Source: Talpa occidentalis
Lineage: Eukaryota > Chordata > Mammalia > Eulipotyphla > Talpidae
Length of the DNA stretch: 64,000 nt
Direction of reading: 5' to 3'
NCBI RefSeq assembly: GCF_014898055.3
Contig: NW_023603184.1
Location: 149,734,149 to 149,798,148 of the forward strand
The notes below the pieces were generated by a model, which was not told the origin of the DNA, made no database searches, and worked only from the letters and a program-made list of their open reading frames with translations. How positions within the stretch are numbered: the first letter of the stretch is position 1; every line of letters begins with the position of its first letter. The position numbers and the translations under genes were made by a program. Positions 1 through 10,610 of this stretch are shown here, one piece after another.

Positions 1-1499
1 TGCCAGCCCACCCTGCAGATTTTGGACTTGTGAGTTTCCCCCACAACTGCATGAGCCAGTTCCATAAACTGAATCTCTTTCTTATAAATCTGCATGTATG
101 TGCACGCACACACACACACGCACACACGCACATGCTCACACACACTCTCTCTGTTCTTTGGAGACCCCTGATGCTCCTCTCCCCTCTCAGCTTCTCTGTG
201 TCATCTTGCAGGTTCCGTTCCAGGAGCTGACATTTCCCCGGTGTCTGCATCTGAGGTGGTGACGCCAGAGTTCCTACTCCGTACCCACCCTCCCTCCGCC
301 TGCCCAGAGCCTGGCTTCTCTTTGCTGTGGCAACGGGTCACATTGATTTATGTCAGCAACGTCAGTCCCCATTCCAGCTGCGCCACGTCCCAACCTCCTT
401 GGCAGGGGTGGTCGGTGCTGGTGTGTCTGGAAAGTGCTTTATTTTCTGACTGACAGGGGAGTAGTGACTGATGTGTGGCGCTGTGGCAGCCACATTACAG
501 TCACGAGGCAACAGACGTGCGGGGAGGGCTCAACATACTGAGGTGAGCCGGACAGAAGAGGGAAGACATGGCCTCTTGATGACACTTTGAGCCTTTCCCC
601 ACTCTGGACTGTCACTGGCCAGACGTGTTTGTGCCCCGTAGGCACCGCACCTGTGTTTTCTGAGACTTCTTTCTGTGTTCTCTGTGTCCGCCAGCACTCC
701 GGGTGGACAGGGGAAGCGGCTGCGCCCTGCCTCTCTCTCTTCCCTCGGTCGCCATCCCTTCCGTCCCCTTGTCCCTTCCCCTCCTCTGACTTCAGAGCCC
801 TCACGGTGCTTGTGAGCGTCTGTCAGTGTCTGACTCTGTCAAACAGTCCTCTCTGTAAAAGCGCGGCTCTCACCCGCCCGCCTTGCTTCACCACCTTGAC
901 TCTCTCGGCCTCTAAAATTGTGGACATGTCCTGGCTTCAGTCTAACGAGATGCTGCGAAGGATCCGCCTGTGATGAAGAAGGTGGGTGCACCCCCAGCTT
1001 CTTTGATAACGTGAACCCCTGCTTTCCATGATGCCACCTCACTGTATGTTCAAGGGGCGGCCACCCCCAGTGGAGGCACCCAGGGTTGTGGCACGGGTGA
1101 GGGGCTTGCCTGCAGGGCCCCAGGGGCTGAAAATGGACCCTCGTGGGACATTCTTGGAATCCAGATGTGGGATCCGCCCCAAAGCAACCCTGAGCTCTGA
1201 TCTTCGGTCCTCAGTTCAGATGTTGGGGTGACAAGCAGAACGTATTTGCCCCTGGTTTTTCATCAGCCAAAGAATGAAGGGGTTGGAAAGAGATTTGTGA
1301 AGCTGAATTTATAAGCAGAAATGCTTTACATTTTGAGAGCAATTTGGCACCGTTTGTGTCAATACAAAGAGAGGGGCCCCCCATCCGCAGGAAAATCGTG
1401 GGAGTCGGGGTAAGGCGATTTAAAGAAATAAAGTGAGAATGATTAGAGATGCTACCAAACTTCAAATCAGAAGGGAGGTAAAGATGAAGCACTTGTTAG
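1..1499. other. Intergenic, no gene seen
   Basis: Apart from the CA repeat at 101-155, this is unique sequence with no convincing exon, RNA gene or recognised repeat. Confidence 0.6.
101..155. repeat. CA-rich microsatellite
   Basis: Imperfect (CA)n with G and T interruptions ending in CTCTCT. Confidence 0.85.
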
Positions 1500-1745
1500 G
1501 CAGATAATAAGATGACAAAGCCTCAAAATATGGCACTCACTGATCTTAATTACCAAGCTATCTGCTGGGTGTTTAATCAGGAGCACATACGCTATGCTAA
1601 TTATTCTGGCTAATTTTGTTATAATGTAATTCTTTATCAACCCTGCTATGTATAAATTAGGAATTGAAATGTAACTAGTGCAAATTATATTTAAGGCAAC
1701 ATGGATTTCTTCATTTCAGTATGAAATCTTTTAGTATTTATTTCT
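1500..1745. promoter_or_regulatory. Candidate conserved non-coding element
   Basis: AT-rich unique sequence with clustered homeodomain-type cores (TTAATTACC near 1546, TGCTAATTATTCTGGCTAAT near 1595). It stands out from the GC-rich surroundings and shows no repeat signature. Conservation cannot be tested here. Confidence 0.4.
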
Positions 1746-4290
1746 TTATCTTTCTTTTTTTGATTAAATCATGTGAACCCCCCACCTCAGCCCACCCTGT
1801 CTGTGTCCCCAGGGGCCGAACCATCATTTGGGGAGGGAGGGAACCAATGTTTCCCCCCCTTAACTTCTTGGAAATGTTATATTTGACTTCCTCCTTCAGC
1901 AGTTGTCCTTGAGAGGGGCAGAATATATTTAAGCAATCAATGCCAGACAGCCCTGGTTTTCTCTGAATCAGATAAAGGTCACTTTGTTGCTCTATTTTAA
2001 TTTTTTAAAAAATTTAAAGTAATTTTTAAGTAATTTTAAGTAATCGTTGGCGAGTACCGTGTGTTTCCAATGACTTACTCTGTGTGACTGCCACCAGCTA
2101 CATTTGCAAATGTGCTTAGGTGAGGGCCGGGGCCATGGTCTTCCCAGGGAACAGGGGGTGTCTGGCGTTTTAATGCCGCGTGACTGTGCATGGATGCCAC
2201 GGGGACCCCAGGTCCAGCCTCGGAGATGCCGCCCGACTGGCCTGTAGCACCCTTGGTTTTGGACTCATTTGCAGCCACACATGCTGGTGGACCCGTGGAC
2301 GCAGCATGAGTGTCCCCGCTGTCCGGCAGGCCTTGCTGGGGAGGAGCACGTGTGAGAGTCAGTGGCCAGGGGAGGGCCGGGGTCTAGGGGTGGTGGGGTG
2401 TGTCCACACGTGCCCCACGGGGCTCTGGGCAGAAGGACAAGCCGTGCATTTCGAGATGGCTCACATGGGTGGCTCCCACCCCGAGGCCACCCGCTCTGGG
2501 GCTCAAATGCCCCCTTTTCCTGAGGTCCTGGAGCGGGGCTCCTTCTGTGTGTGGGTCCCATAAGTGGGCAGCCGGGGCTCAGGGAGTCGCTCCTGGCATC
2601 CGGCTGCAGCCCCAACCAGCAGGTGCTCCTAACCCCCCACCCCGCCTCCCGCCAGACCCACCACGTGACCTCTCAGTTCCCGCTGGGCAGCGCAGCTCTT
2701 CCCTTGGTCAGGTCCGCAGCCGGCCCAGAGTGTCCCCTGAATCCTTCTGAACCAGCCTCTCGTCGCTTTGAGACTTGGGCTTCAAGGAGCCGCTGGAGCG
2801 CGGGCTGGCCTTTCACCCTCCGCATGGAGCCACCTGGGCGGGCGCTGCCTTCGCGCCTGCCCTCCCGGACCCGAGCTGTGGGGACGGGGCCTCGCCCTTC
2901 CTGCAGGCTTCCTGCGGGCGCGGCCAGGCTGGAGAGCCACTCTCAGCCCCGGAGGGGTTCTTCTTTCTGGGGCCTGATTCATGCGGAGAGGGTGGAGCTG
3001 GACATGAGTGAGGGGGCGCTGCCCCTTGACATGGCCGCCAGAGGCCAAGAAGCAGCCACGTGGGCGCCACTGAGTGGGCACTGCAGGGCTCTGTGCTGGG
3101 GAGTGTTGAGAATGTGGGTGCCCCGCTGGGCGCTGGCTATGGGGCTGTGATGCGTGCAGGTGTCGCCCAATGACAGCTGTGCTCTGGGAGCCGCCAGGCA
3201 GGCGATTCTGTCCTGCGCCCACGCGGACCTGCCTTGGTGCATCTGGGCCACCCTGAGCAAAGGTGTCACCAGGCCATGCCAGACACTGCAGGGAGGCACC
3301 ACGGGTGATGGCGACAGGGCGTCTGGGGCAGTAGGATTTGGGCACCCCCCCACCCTTGTCTGGACGTGGTCACGTGCTGCTGCAGCGCGCCCCGGCTCTC
3401 TGCCAGAGGTGCTGGGCCGCGCCGCTCTCCTCCTGCCTCCGGCGAGACGGGGACACCACAACCGCCTGCGGCAGGAGCTGCGCCGCTGGGAAGTGGCGGC
3501 CTGAGGCTGGGGACAGGTGCTCCGGCCACCCACCCCCGGGCCCTCCTGACCTGAGTCTCTGGCCTTTCCCGAACGCAACATCATGAGGCAACGTGGGGGA
3601 GGTGGGAGGGGAGAGGGAGGCTCAGGGCTGCGACCAGGATGGGGCATCTGGGGGGCCTCGGGGGACAGGGCATGGGGCAGCTCTCGCATCTGGGAGCCCG
3701 GGGAAAGCAAGAGCGCGGTTCCCTTGCTGCGCTCTCCGGCTGTCGCGCCGTGTCCCCTCCTGAGGGCCCTGGGGCTGGGCCGCCAGCGCCACGGCTTCTG
3801 AGAGGTGCACGGCTCACCTCGCCCCCATCTGCAGCTTCACTTCTGTGCCTTCAGTGACGTGAGCCAGGACAGCCACAGTCGAGACTTGTGGACACGAGAT
3901 AACATGGGGGTGAGCCCACCACGCAGCCTGCGTCAGGGTGCGTTCCCACGCTGGGTGTCGCTCAGGCCTGATTCTGCCTTGTCTGTCACTTGGACCTTAT
4001 CCCAGGTGTGCATGAGTGGAGACAGGTGCATCCCTGAGGCTCCGTCCTACCTGCGGTTTCAGACACCAGGTGGGTCTTTGGGGGTGTCCTTGAAGATGGG
4101 GGCTGGGGGCCATGGTCCCTGCCTTCAGGGGAAGCCCTGGGGCAGCGGCCATCAGGCAGGGTGTTGCACGGGGCAGCGCTGGCTTCTGAGAGCGAAATGT
4201 TGGAATCAGCCTGGGGGGCAGAGCAGACCAGGCAGGGTCACCCTTAGGCAACTGGACGGTGCAGAAGAGAATCTGTTACCGGATTTTGAG
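1746..4290. other. Intergenic, GC-rich, no gene seen
   Basis: AT-rich to about 2060, then strongly GC-rich. Long open frames on both strands (for example 2551-3150 plus, 2979-3710 minus) overlap each other and have no family resemblance, as expected from GC-rich DNA with few stop codons. Confidence 0.6.
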
Positions 4291-4393
4291 CTGCCATGTG
4301 GGCAGCTCCCTGGCCAGGGAGCAAACTCATGCTGCAGTGGCTGCTGAGCTTCATAGTGCTGAGACTTAACCCCTTGCGCCACCAGGGAGGTCC
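4291..4393 (-). mobile_element. tRNA-derived SINE, truncated head fragment
   Basis: About 100 bp matching the head region of the SINE copies ending at 18461, 56420 and 63030, including the shared head TAACCCCTTGCGCCACCAGG (reads on plus as the complement of GGTGGCGCA...GGTTA). The body is missing. Confidence 0.65.
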
Positions 4394-5019
4394 TCTGTCT
4401 CTATTCTGCCCAGTGTCCATGCTTGGTCAGAGAAAAGAAGACTGTCTGCACAGCCGTCTCTGTCCTCTTCTTAGTCTGGATCTAAGAGCATCTGACCAAA
4501 GGCACCCTCAAGCCCTGCCCATCCGCAGTGGACAGACTTGGAGCCCCATGACTGGTCACGTGGGCTGCTGGGTCACTCCTTCCCCTGCAGTGTGGACGCT
4601 ACCACTGGCTCCCAGCAGACATGGGGCAGCAGAAGGGAGGCCTGTCCCTTGAAGAGGAGGCCCTGGGAGGGCTGTGTCTCTAGTGTTTTCCTCTGTTCTC
4701 TCAAGCCGCTCTCCCCAGGGGGGCACTGGCGGTGTTGTGAGGCAGCTGGGAAGGCCCCAGGTCTGTGAACTCGAGGGTGGAGCATCTGAGGCAGCCCAGG
4801 GTCCTGGAGGGGCTCGGGCCTCGACCCTTGAGATGAGGGACACCTCGTGTGGGGCTACGAGTCAGAACCGCCCACCCAAGCTCTGCCCTGACTCCTGCTC
4901 CACAGAACCAGAAAAAACTGTAAATGTTTGTTGCTTTGAGCATTAGGTTTTGGGGGTGATTTGTTGTGAACTTCACACAATCAAGACACCCTCCGAGCTA
5001 CCATTGCAGAAATGCGGTT
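4394..5019. other. Intergenic, no gene seen
   Basis: A possible LTR-like tail near 4910-4970 (ACCAGAAAAAACTGTAAATG, TTTGTTGCTTTGAGC) is the only repeat hint. Confidence 0.45.
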
Positions 5020-5430
5020 TTCTTCCTCCCCGCGCAAGGACCAGCACGTGGTGGGCGCTGATTGAGCTCCGCCAACGCACGGATCATTGTGAGTCATCAG
5101 GACAAATATCTTCTTACCGAACAGGGTTGCTGCAAGGCACCCGAGAGAATGAGAGAACGTCTCCAATTTATATTGCCGCTGAAATCAAGACAAACGGTCT
5201 ACCCTAGAACAAGGAACGAGCGTGGAGCAAGGAAGATTGCTCGGCGATGACAGCTGTTATTCCAAATTTTTAAATGACATCGACACAGTGATTGGAAATT
5301 GCAGAAAATCAAATCAGTGATTCGACCAGGCAGAGGGATTTTCACACATATTCGCTCAGAATATGAAAGGGACGGAAGGTGCGTATAAAGGAAAGAACAT
5401 TGAAGACAGACGAGGGACACTCATGACGTC
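5020..5430. promoter_or_regulatory. Candidate conserved non-coding element
   Basis: Balanced-composition unique sequence between repeats, with TGACAGCTGTTA (a TGACAG TALE-homeodomain core fused to an E-box) near 5248. CpG sites are kept although the sequence is not a CpG island. It has no usable open frame. Confidence 0.4.
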
Positions 5431-5479
5431 CACGGAGAAACAAGAGCAGAGAGAATATCATAAGTACATGAAGAAATGA

Positions 5480-5850
5480 CAGGAAGGCGTTCTGCTGTGG
5501 CCCAACTGTCCCCCCAAACCTCTGTGTTGAAGCTCTAGCCCCTGTGTGGTGGGGAGGTGGGGCCTTCCGGAGGTGGTCCGTGAAGTTGGGGTGTGGGGGG
5601 TTGTGGTGCTACAGAATGGGTGTCCTTGTAGAAGAGGAAGGACAGGAGCAGTGTCCTTGTTCCCAGGACACAGAGGAAGCTCGCGTGAGCGCTTGCAAGA
5701 CGGCAGCCGCTTCCAGCCAGAAGAGGGTCAGGTGCGACTCCCCGCGGGCCCTGAGCTCCGACTGGCAGCCTCAGCACCGCAAGAAGTGAATTCCTGCTGC
5801 TCAACCACCAGCCCGTACTGCTTTATTCTGGCAGCCCCAGCAGGCTGAGA
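5480..5850 (+). mobile_element. MLT1-type (ERVL-MaLR) LTR remnant
   Basis: It follows the MLT1 pattern: GTCCCCCCAAACCTCTGTGT, TGTTGAAGCTCTAGCCCC, GGGGAGGTGGGGCCTTCCGG, GTGTCCTTGTAGAAGAGGAA and, at the end, a GCTTTATTCTGGCAGCCCCA block. Confidence 0.6.
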
Positions 5851-6054
5851 TAAGTTCCGCAGGTGAGGACTGTCTTCTCTCCAAATGTAAGTTCCTTCAG
5901 ACACCTGATCAATTCAGACTCGCCTCTCAATTTAAAGTGTCCTCCAAGAGGGACTTCGAAAAGATAGAACATGCACGACTGTGTTCTGAAGACAGTGGAC
6001 GCCTCAAGGGTGGGAGACAAATCTTCACATTGACAGTAGAAAGACACGTACCTG

Positions 6055-6490
6055 ACACATCTGCACGCACACACATGCCTGCACACACACATACCTGCAC
6101 ACACACACCTGCATGTACACACACCTGCACGCACACAGATGCCTGCACGCACATACACACCTGCATGTACACACACCTGCAGTGCACACACACACCTGCA
6201 CATACACACATGCCTGCACACACACATACCTGCATGTACACACACACCTGCAGTGCACACACACCTGTAGTACTCACATACCTGCACATGCACACACTCA
6301 CCTGCACATACACACATACCTGCAGTGCAAACACATGCCTGCATGCACATATACACCTGCATGTACACACACCTGCAGTGCACACACATGCCTGTAATGC
6401 ACACACACCTGCAGTGCACACACATGCCTGCAATTGCACACACCATGCCTGCACGTACACACACGCCTGCATGTACACACACAGGCCCTC
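6055..6490. repeat. CA-rich minisatellite with CCTGCA core
   Basis: About 435 bp of degenerate units built from ACACACA plus CCTGCA, CCTGCATGTA or CCTGCAGTGC. The reading frames across it produce cysteine- or threonine/histidine-rich open frames that are repeat artefacts. Many units contain the E-box CACCTG. Confidence 0.9.
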
Positions 6491-9400
6491 TGCATGCTCT
6501 GCCCAATAGAAAGTGCACAACTTTAGGGAAAAGGAAATAATAACTAGATAAAAAGTAGAATTTTAAATTTTCATAAAAATATATTTTAATTTAAAAAATC
6601 TCAGTGAAATGGGGGATTTTTCAGAAAAACAAAAAGTTATAAAATCCAAGGGTTAGGAAACCACCATGTATCAGTTTGTAGACAAATTTTTAAAAAGTAT
6701 TCACAGAAGGCACAACACGACACACATAGTAGCAATGACAAGCACAGCCAGAACAGCATAAATTACAAGTATAATTGGCAGAATCCTGTGTAAAATATGG
6801 ACAAATCAGCTATAGTCATAGCTTGAGAGAATGAGACACGGGACCAAGGAGAGTTTATTATTGTATTTTTACAAAATTCTTTGGCTCAAAAAATCTACTA
6901 ACATATTTTTATATGTTAATATAAACAAACAGGCAAATAGATATGCGAATATATATTTATATGTCAAGGGAAAATGATACTATCATCTCAACAGATGCTA
7001 AAATAGCCTTTGAGAACATATAACATCTGCTTCTTGCCAAAACTTCCTGTAAAAGCTGGAACAAGGCCCCCTCGTCCACGGACGTGGCCGCTCCACAGCT
7101 CACATTTGATGCCGAAACAGGTATTTTCTGTGCTTGGGCACAAAGCAGTCCTGCCAGCTGCCATCGCTTCTTCCTGCTTCTGTTCGAAGCAGCTGGGCCA
7201 AGGCATCAGACAGATGGGGCTCAGGGCGCCGGCTTCAGCACCAGGGACCCCACGGGAGAAGGTGGCGTGAGAGCCGAGGCCCCCGGAGCTCTCGGGCCAC
7301 CGCTGGCCCAGGTGGCGTGGACGGCCTTTGGCAGCACCGATCCGCCTCTCCCCGGCACCCAACGAGGACGGACCCTTCCCGGCAAGCAGAGGGACCTGCG
7401 AGAGCTTCTCTTCCGAGAGCCAGAGCCAAAGAGAACCCACAGGGGAGATCGTGTCCATCAACTCCTTCTCCCAGAAACGTCCCCGGGATGCCCCCAGGAC
7501 AAAGGCGAGATGAGAGGGAGGCCAGCAGCACCCCGCGGACACAGGTGGTGACATGTGGGCGCATGAAACCGAGGCGACTCTGACAGTGTCAGCATGCAGT
7601 CCTAGGGGGCCCTGGGCCCCAAGCCCGCATGCTCTGAAGGGGATCTGCCGTGTACCCCAGGAAGACAGAGCAGACCGTAGGCGTGGAAGGCTCCCGCAGA
7701 ATGACTGTGCGCAGAGAAGGAGGAAGAGAAACGTCCAAAGGTACCATCCCCTCGTGTGCAAATGCCCAGCCAAACAGGCCTGCCGAGGCCCGAAAGCCGG
7801 CCCCGCGTCCGAGGCAGCTTCCGGGGGGTCCGCAGGAGGGGGCAGAGGGGTCTTGCAAGTCCGGGACAAAGTTGTAAAATCAAAACACAAGTCAAGGTAG
7901 TGGCTGCCGCCGTCAGCCTCCCCCCGGGTCTCCCCCCCAGCGCCTCTGCGTGTCTCTTCCTTGCGTCTCCTCCAAGTCCTCCAGGCCCCTGGGGCGAGTC
8001 CCCAGGTGGGGAGCACACGCCCCTCCCCACGTGTCTCTGTCTCTCCTCTGTGGTCTCCAGGGGCTCTCTCCCGGCGCCGCCCTCCAGGCTCGCCTGCCTT
8101 CCTGCTGCACAGCCGTCCGGGGCCGCCTGCTCCACCCACGTAGGTGGGGCAGGAACGCCGAGGTCTCCCTTTATGGAGAAGCCTCTCTTGAGTCTTCTGC
8201 CCGCTTTGCCGGTGCTAGTGGCCAGAGGATCCACGCTCGACCCTTGAAGAGTATCGAAGTTTGGGAACTGAAACGATAAATAGGTTTAGAATACACAGCC
8301 GGGATGTTCTGGTCACCACGAAGGGGAGGATTTTCAATACATGGAGTTAGGAGGGGAGCTGCTCCCGGCTGGAGATGACCCGGTGAGCCGGCAGCAGGGA
8401 CTGGGTGGGCGGGCGACGTGCCTGAGTCCACGGCCTCCAAAGCCGCAGAAACCCTGCGACGGCGGAAGTCCCTGGCGGGCAAGTTTGCGCACAGCGAGGG
8501 GAAAATCCCATCTCCAGACAGAGGACGGTTTGTGAAATCCAGTGTTTGGAATTCTGTTCCTTTTGTTTATCCACACTCTATTTTTCCTATAAAGAGCATT
8601 TTTTAAAATCAGAGTGAAAGGCTCGGCAGGGAAGACGAGGGCCACAGAGTGCGGTGACACGGGGCCTTTACTGCCCCCCGGGCGAACCTCCCGGACCCAA
8701 GGTGGGGGTCGGGAAGCCGCGCCTGTTGTCAGGGACAGGCAGGTTTTTCTAGGCTGAGAAGGGGCAACCGGGCTTGCAGGTAACGAGGAACAGCCGTTTC
8801 CTGACGGCGTCCTGTCGGCAGGTCCTCATTCTCGCCCCTGAGTGGGCTTCCTCCCTCATTCTCGCCCTTAGCTGCGCTTCCTACCGATGCCTTTCGCCCC
8901 AGTGACTCTGGTTCCCGCCAGCCCTTTCAAAGAGAGCACATAAGAGATGGAGGTTATGACCAGTTTATACAAAAATAAAACAGGGAAGAATGGTTTTCAG
9001 GTCAGCAAGATTCAGTTCTTAAGGGCTGGGGTGAATCCGCAGGTCCAAGGAAGTCAGTTTCCGGAGGGTTGGCCCGCAGGGAGGTGGGTGAGGGGCAAGG
9101 CTAACCCCAAGTCCAGCTTCGGGGAGTCTGCGGCCTCCACATAGCGAGGACCCACAGGCAAAAGCATCTATTTTGTGGACGGAAGTTTGAGGCCACCCTT
9201 GCCAGCTGCGTGGGCCGCCGGAATCGTCCTGCAGGGCCTGGCCCGGGGACACGGAGGCTCTGAAGCCCGAGGAGCTGCAGCGCGGGATGGGGACCTGGGA
9301 CAAGCAGCGTGTGAGTTCCCGTCTGCGGACAGAGCGGCCTGGGGCCCAGCGTGGCGGGCAGGGGTGAGGGCCCGCCTCTCCCTCTGCCCCCCACCGCCCC

Positions 9401-10479
9401 CGCCCGCTGGTCCAGTCCGGCGCTGCTCCGCACCCGCCGGGAGGGACTGTCCTTGGCTCGTTCTGCCAACTCCAGTGCTGACCAGGGAACACCCTCACCT
9501 GCACAGAGACACCCGGAAACGAGGTTCAAGCAGATAACTGGGCGCCCCGTGGCCAGTCAAGTGGCCGCCTAAAAGGGGAATGATAATCTCAGAGATTCCA
9601 GCATGTTTGTAGCGTACGAGGGGAAATCTATGGAGAGAAATTCTGGAAGCCTTGCAGAAAGAGGGGGCAAATGATGGAGCAGAGGACTGGGGGCCAGAGG
9701 GGGGTCCTGCCTCCGGGGACGCCGGCGGGGACGGACAGAGGCCCCGAGGACAGGGAACGTCTGTCCCGGAGCAGGTTAGTGAGGGCGGGTCTGGTGATGC
9801 CTCCTGGTGAAGTGGAGCCGAGCTGTGGGCTGAGGCGGGAGATGACGGGGTAGAGAAGAAGCAGTGAGGTCGAGTCCTGCGTGCCCGCGCGGCCCCCGGG
9901 GAAGGTGGCGGCAGGGCCAGGGCGACGCCGGTCGTGTCGGCAGGGGGGCTTCCGTGGCACCTGCTTGGGCTGCCTCCTGCTTCGCGCCCACCCGTGTCTG
10001 ACTCCTGTCTGCGCTGCCGTGACGGTCAGGGGCCGAGCTGGCCTGTCTTCCAGTCACGGTTAGTCCCGGAGCTTCGTCTTGGAGAGCCCTGCCTGCAGGC
10101 TGGCGGGACGGGGCGCCTGGCTCCGGCGTCCGGCCGGGCGGGGAGGAGAAGGACACACCATGAGGAATTCCATCGAGCCGGGGGCGTGCGGTGCGGCGCG
10201 GCGGTGGCTCTGGAATCGGCTCTCCGGGAAGGACCGCGTGTTGGCGGAGAGACAGGCCCCCCCAGATGCGGGGACATGGGCAAAGGGGCCCGGGGGGGCA
10301 GCCCGGGTCAGCGGGATGGAAGGCGCGGGCTCGGCCGGCCCTGGGCTGGGGTCGCGGGCCGGCTGCCGCTGCTGAGCAGCTCCTCGGCTTCCCACGCGCG
10401 AAGTGATTTGGCGTAATTTCTGGGAAGGAGAGGAAGGGTGCCGGGGAGCAGGGCCGCTCCCGTGTCACAGACATCTGAA
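6491..10479. other. Intergenic, AT-rich then GC-rich, no gene seen
   Basis: 6540-6990 is AT-rich (possibly an old repeat, not identified). 7000-8280 and 8640-10470 are GC-rich with overlapping chance frames; the largest is 6988-8139 minus, 383 codons. A 30-bp duplication around CTCATTCTCGCCC lies at 8824-8882. The stretch 9880-10400 is CpG-rich and could be a small CpG island. Confidence 0.5.
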
Positions 10480-10610
10480 AGGAGTGACTAATGAGTGGCA
10501 AAACAATGAGATTAAACAATCCATGTGATTATGCATTTAAACTTCTAATTTTAAATCCCGCACCCTAATTAAGCATAAATTATTTTGCCATTCAAATGTA
10601 TTCTGGCTTG
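10480..10610. promoter_or_regulatory. Candidate conserved enhancer with SOX/POU/homeodomain cores
   Basis: A 130-bp AT-rich island between two GC-rich stretches. It holds AACAATG (10502-10508), AAACAAT (10514-10520), ATTATGCAT (10528-10536) and CCTAATTAAGC (about 10564). Such SOX plus POU clusters are typical of neural enhancers, and the flank in other mammals contains the homeobox gene GBX2. Function is inferred. Confidence 0.45.

Noticed and set aside
5823..6520. Cysteine-rich frame (CVHCRCV-type repeats), resembling a keratin-associated or metallothionein-like protein
   Set aside because: It is the translation of the CA/CCTGCA minisatellite, and all frames in the array give similar repetitive peptides.
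6988..8139. 383-codon open frame on the minus strand
   Set aside because: GC-rich DNA with few stops; equally long overlapping frames occur on the other strand, the product is Arg/Gly/Pro/Ala-rich without a recognisable domain, and there are no supporting splice or promoter signals.
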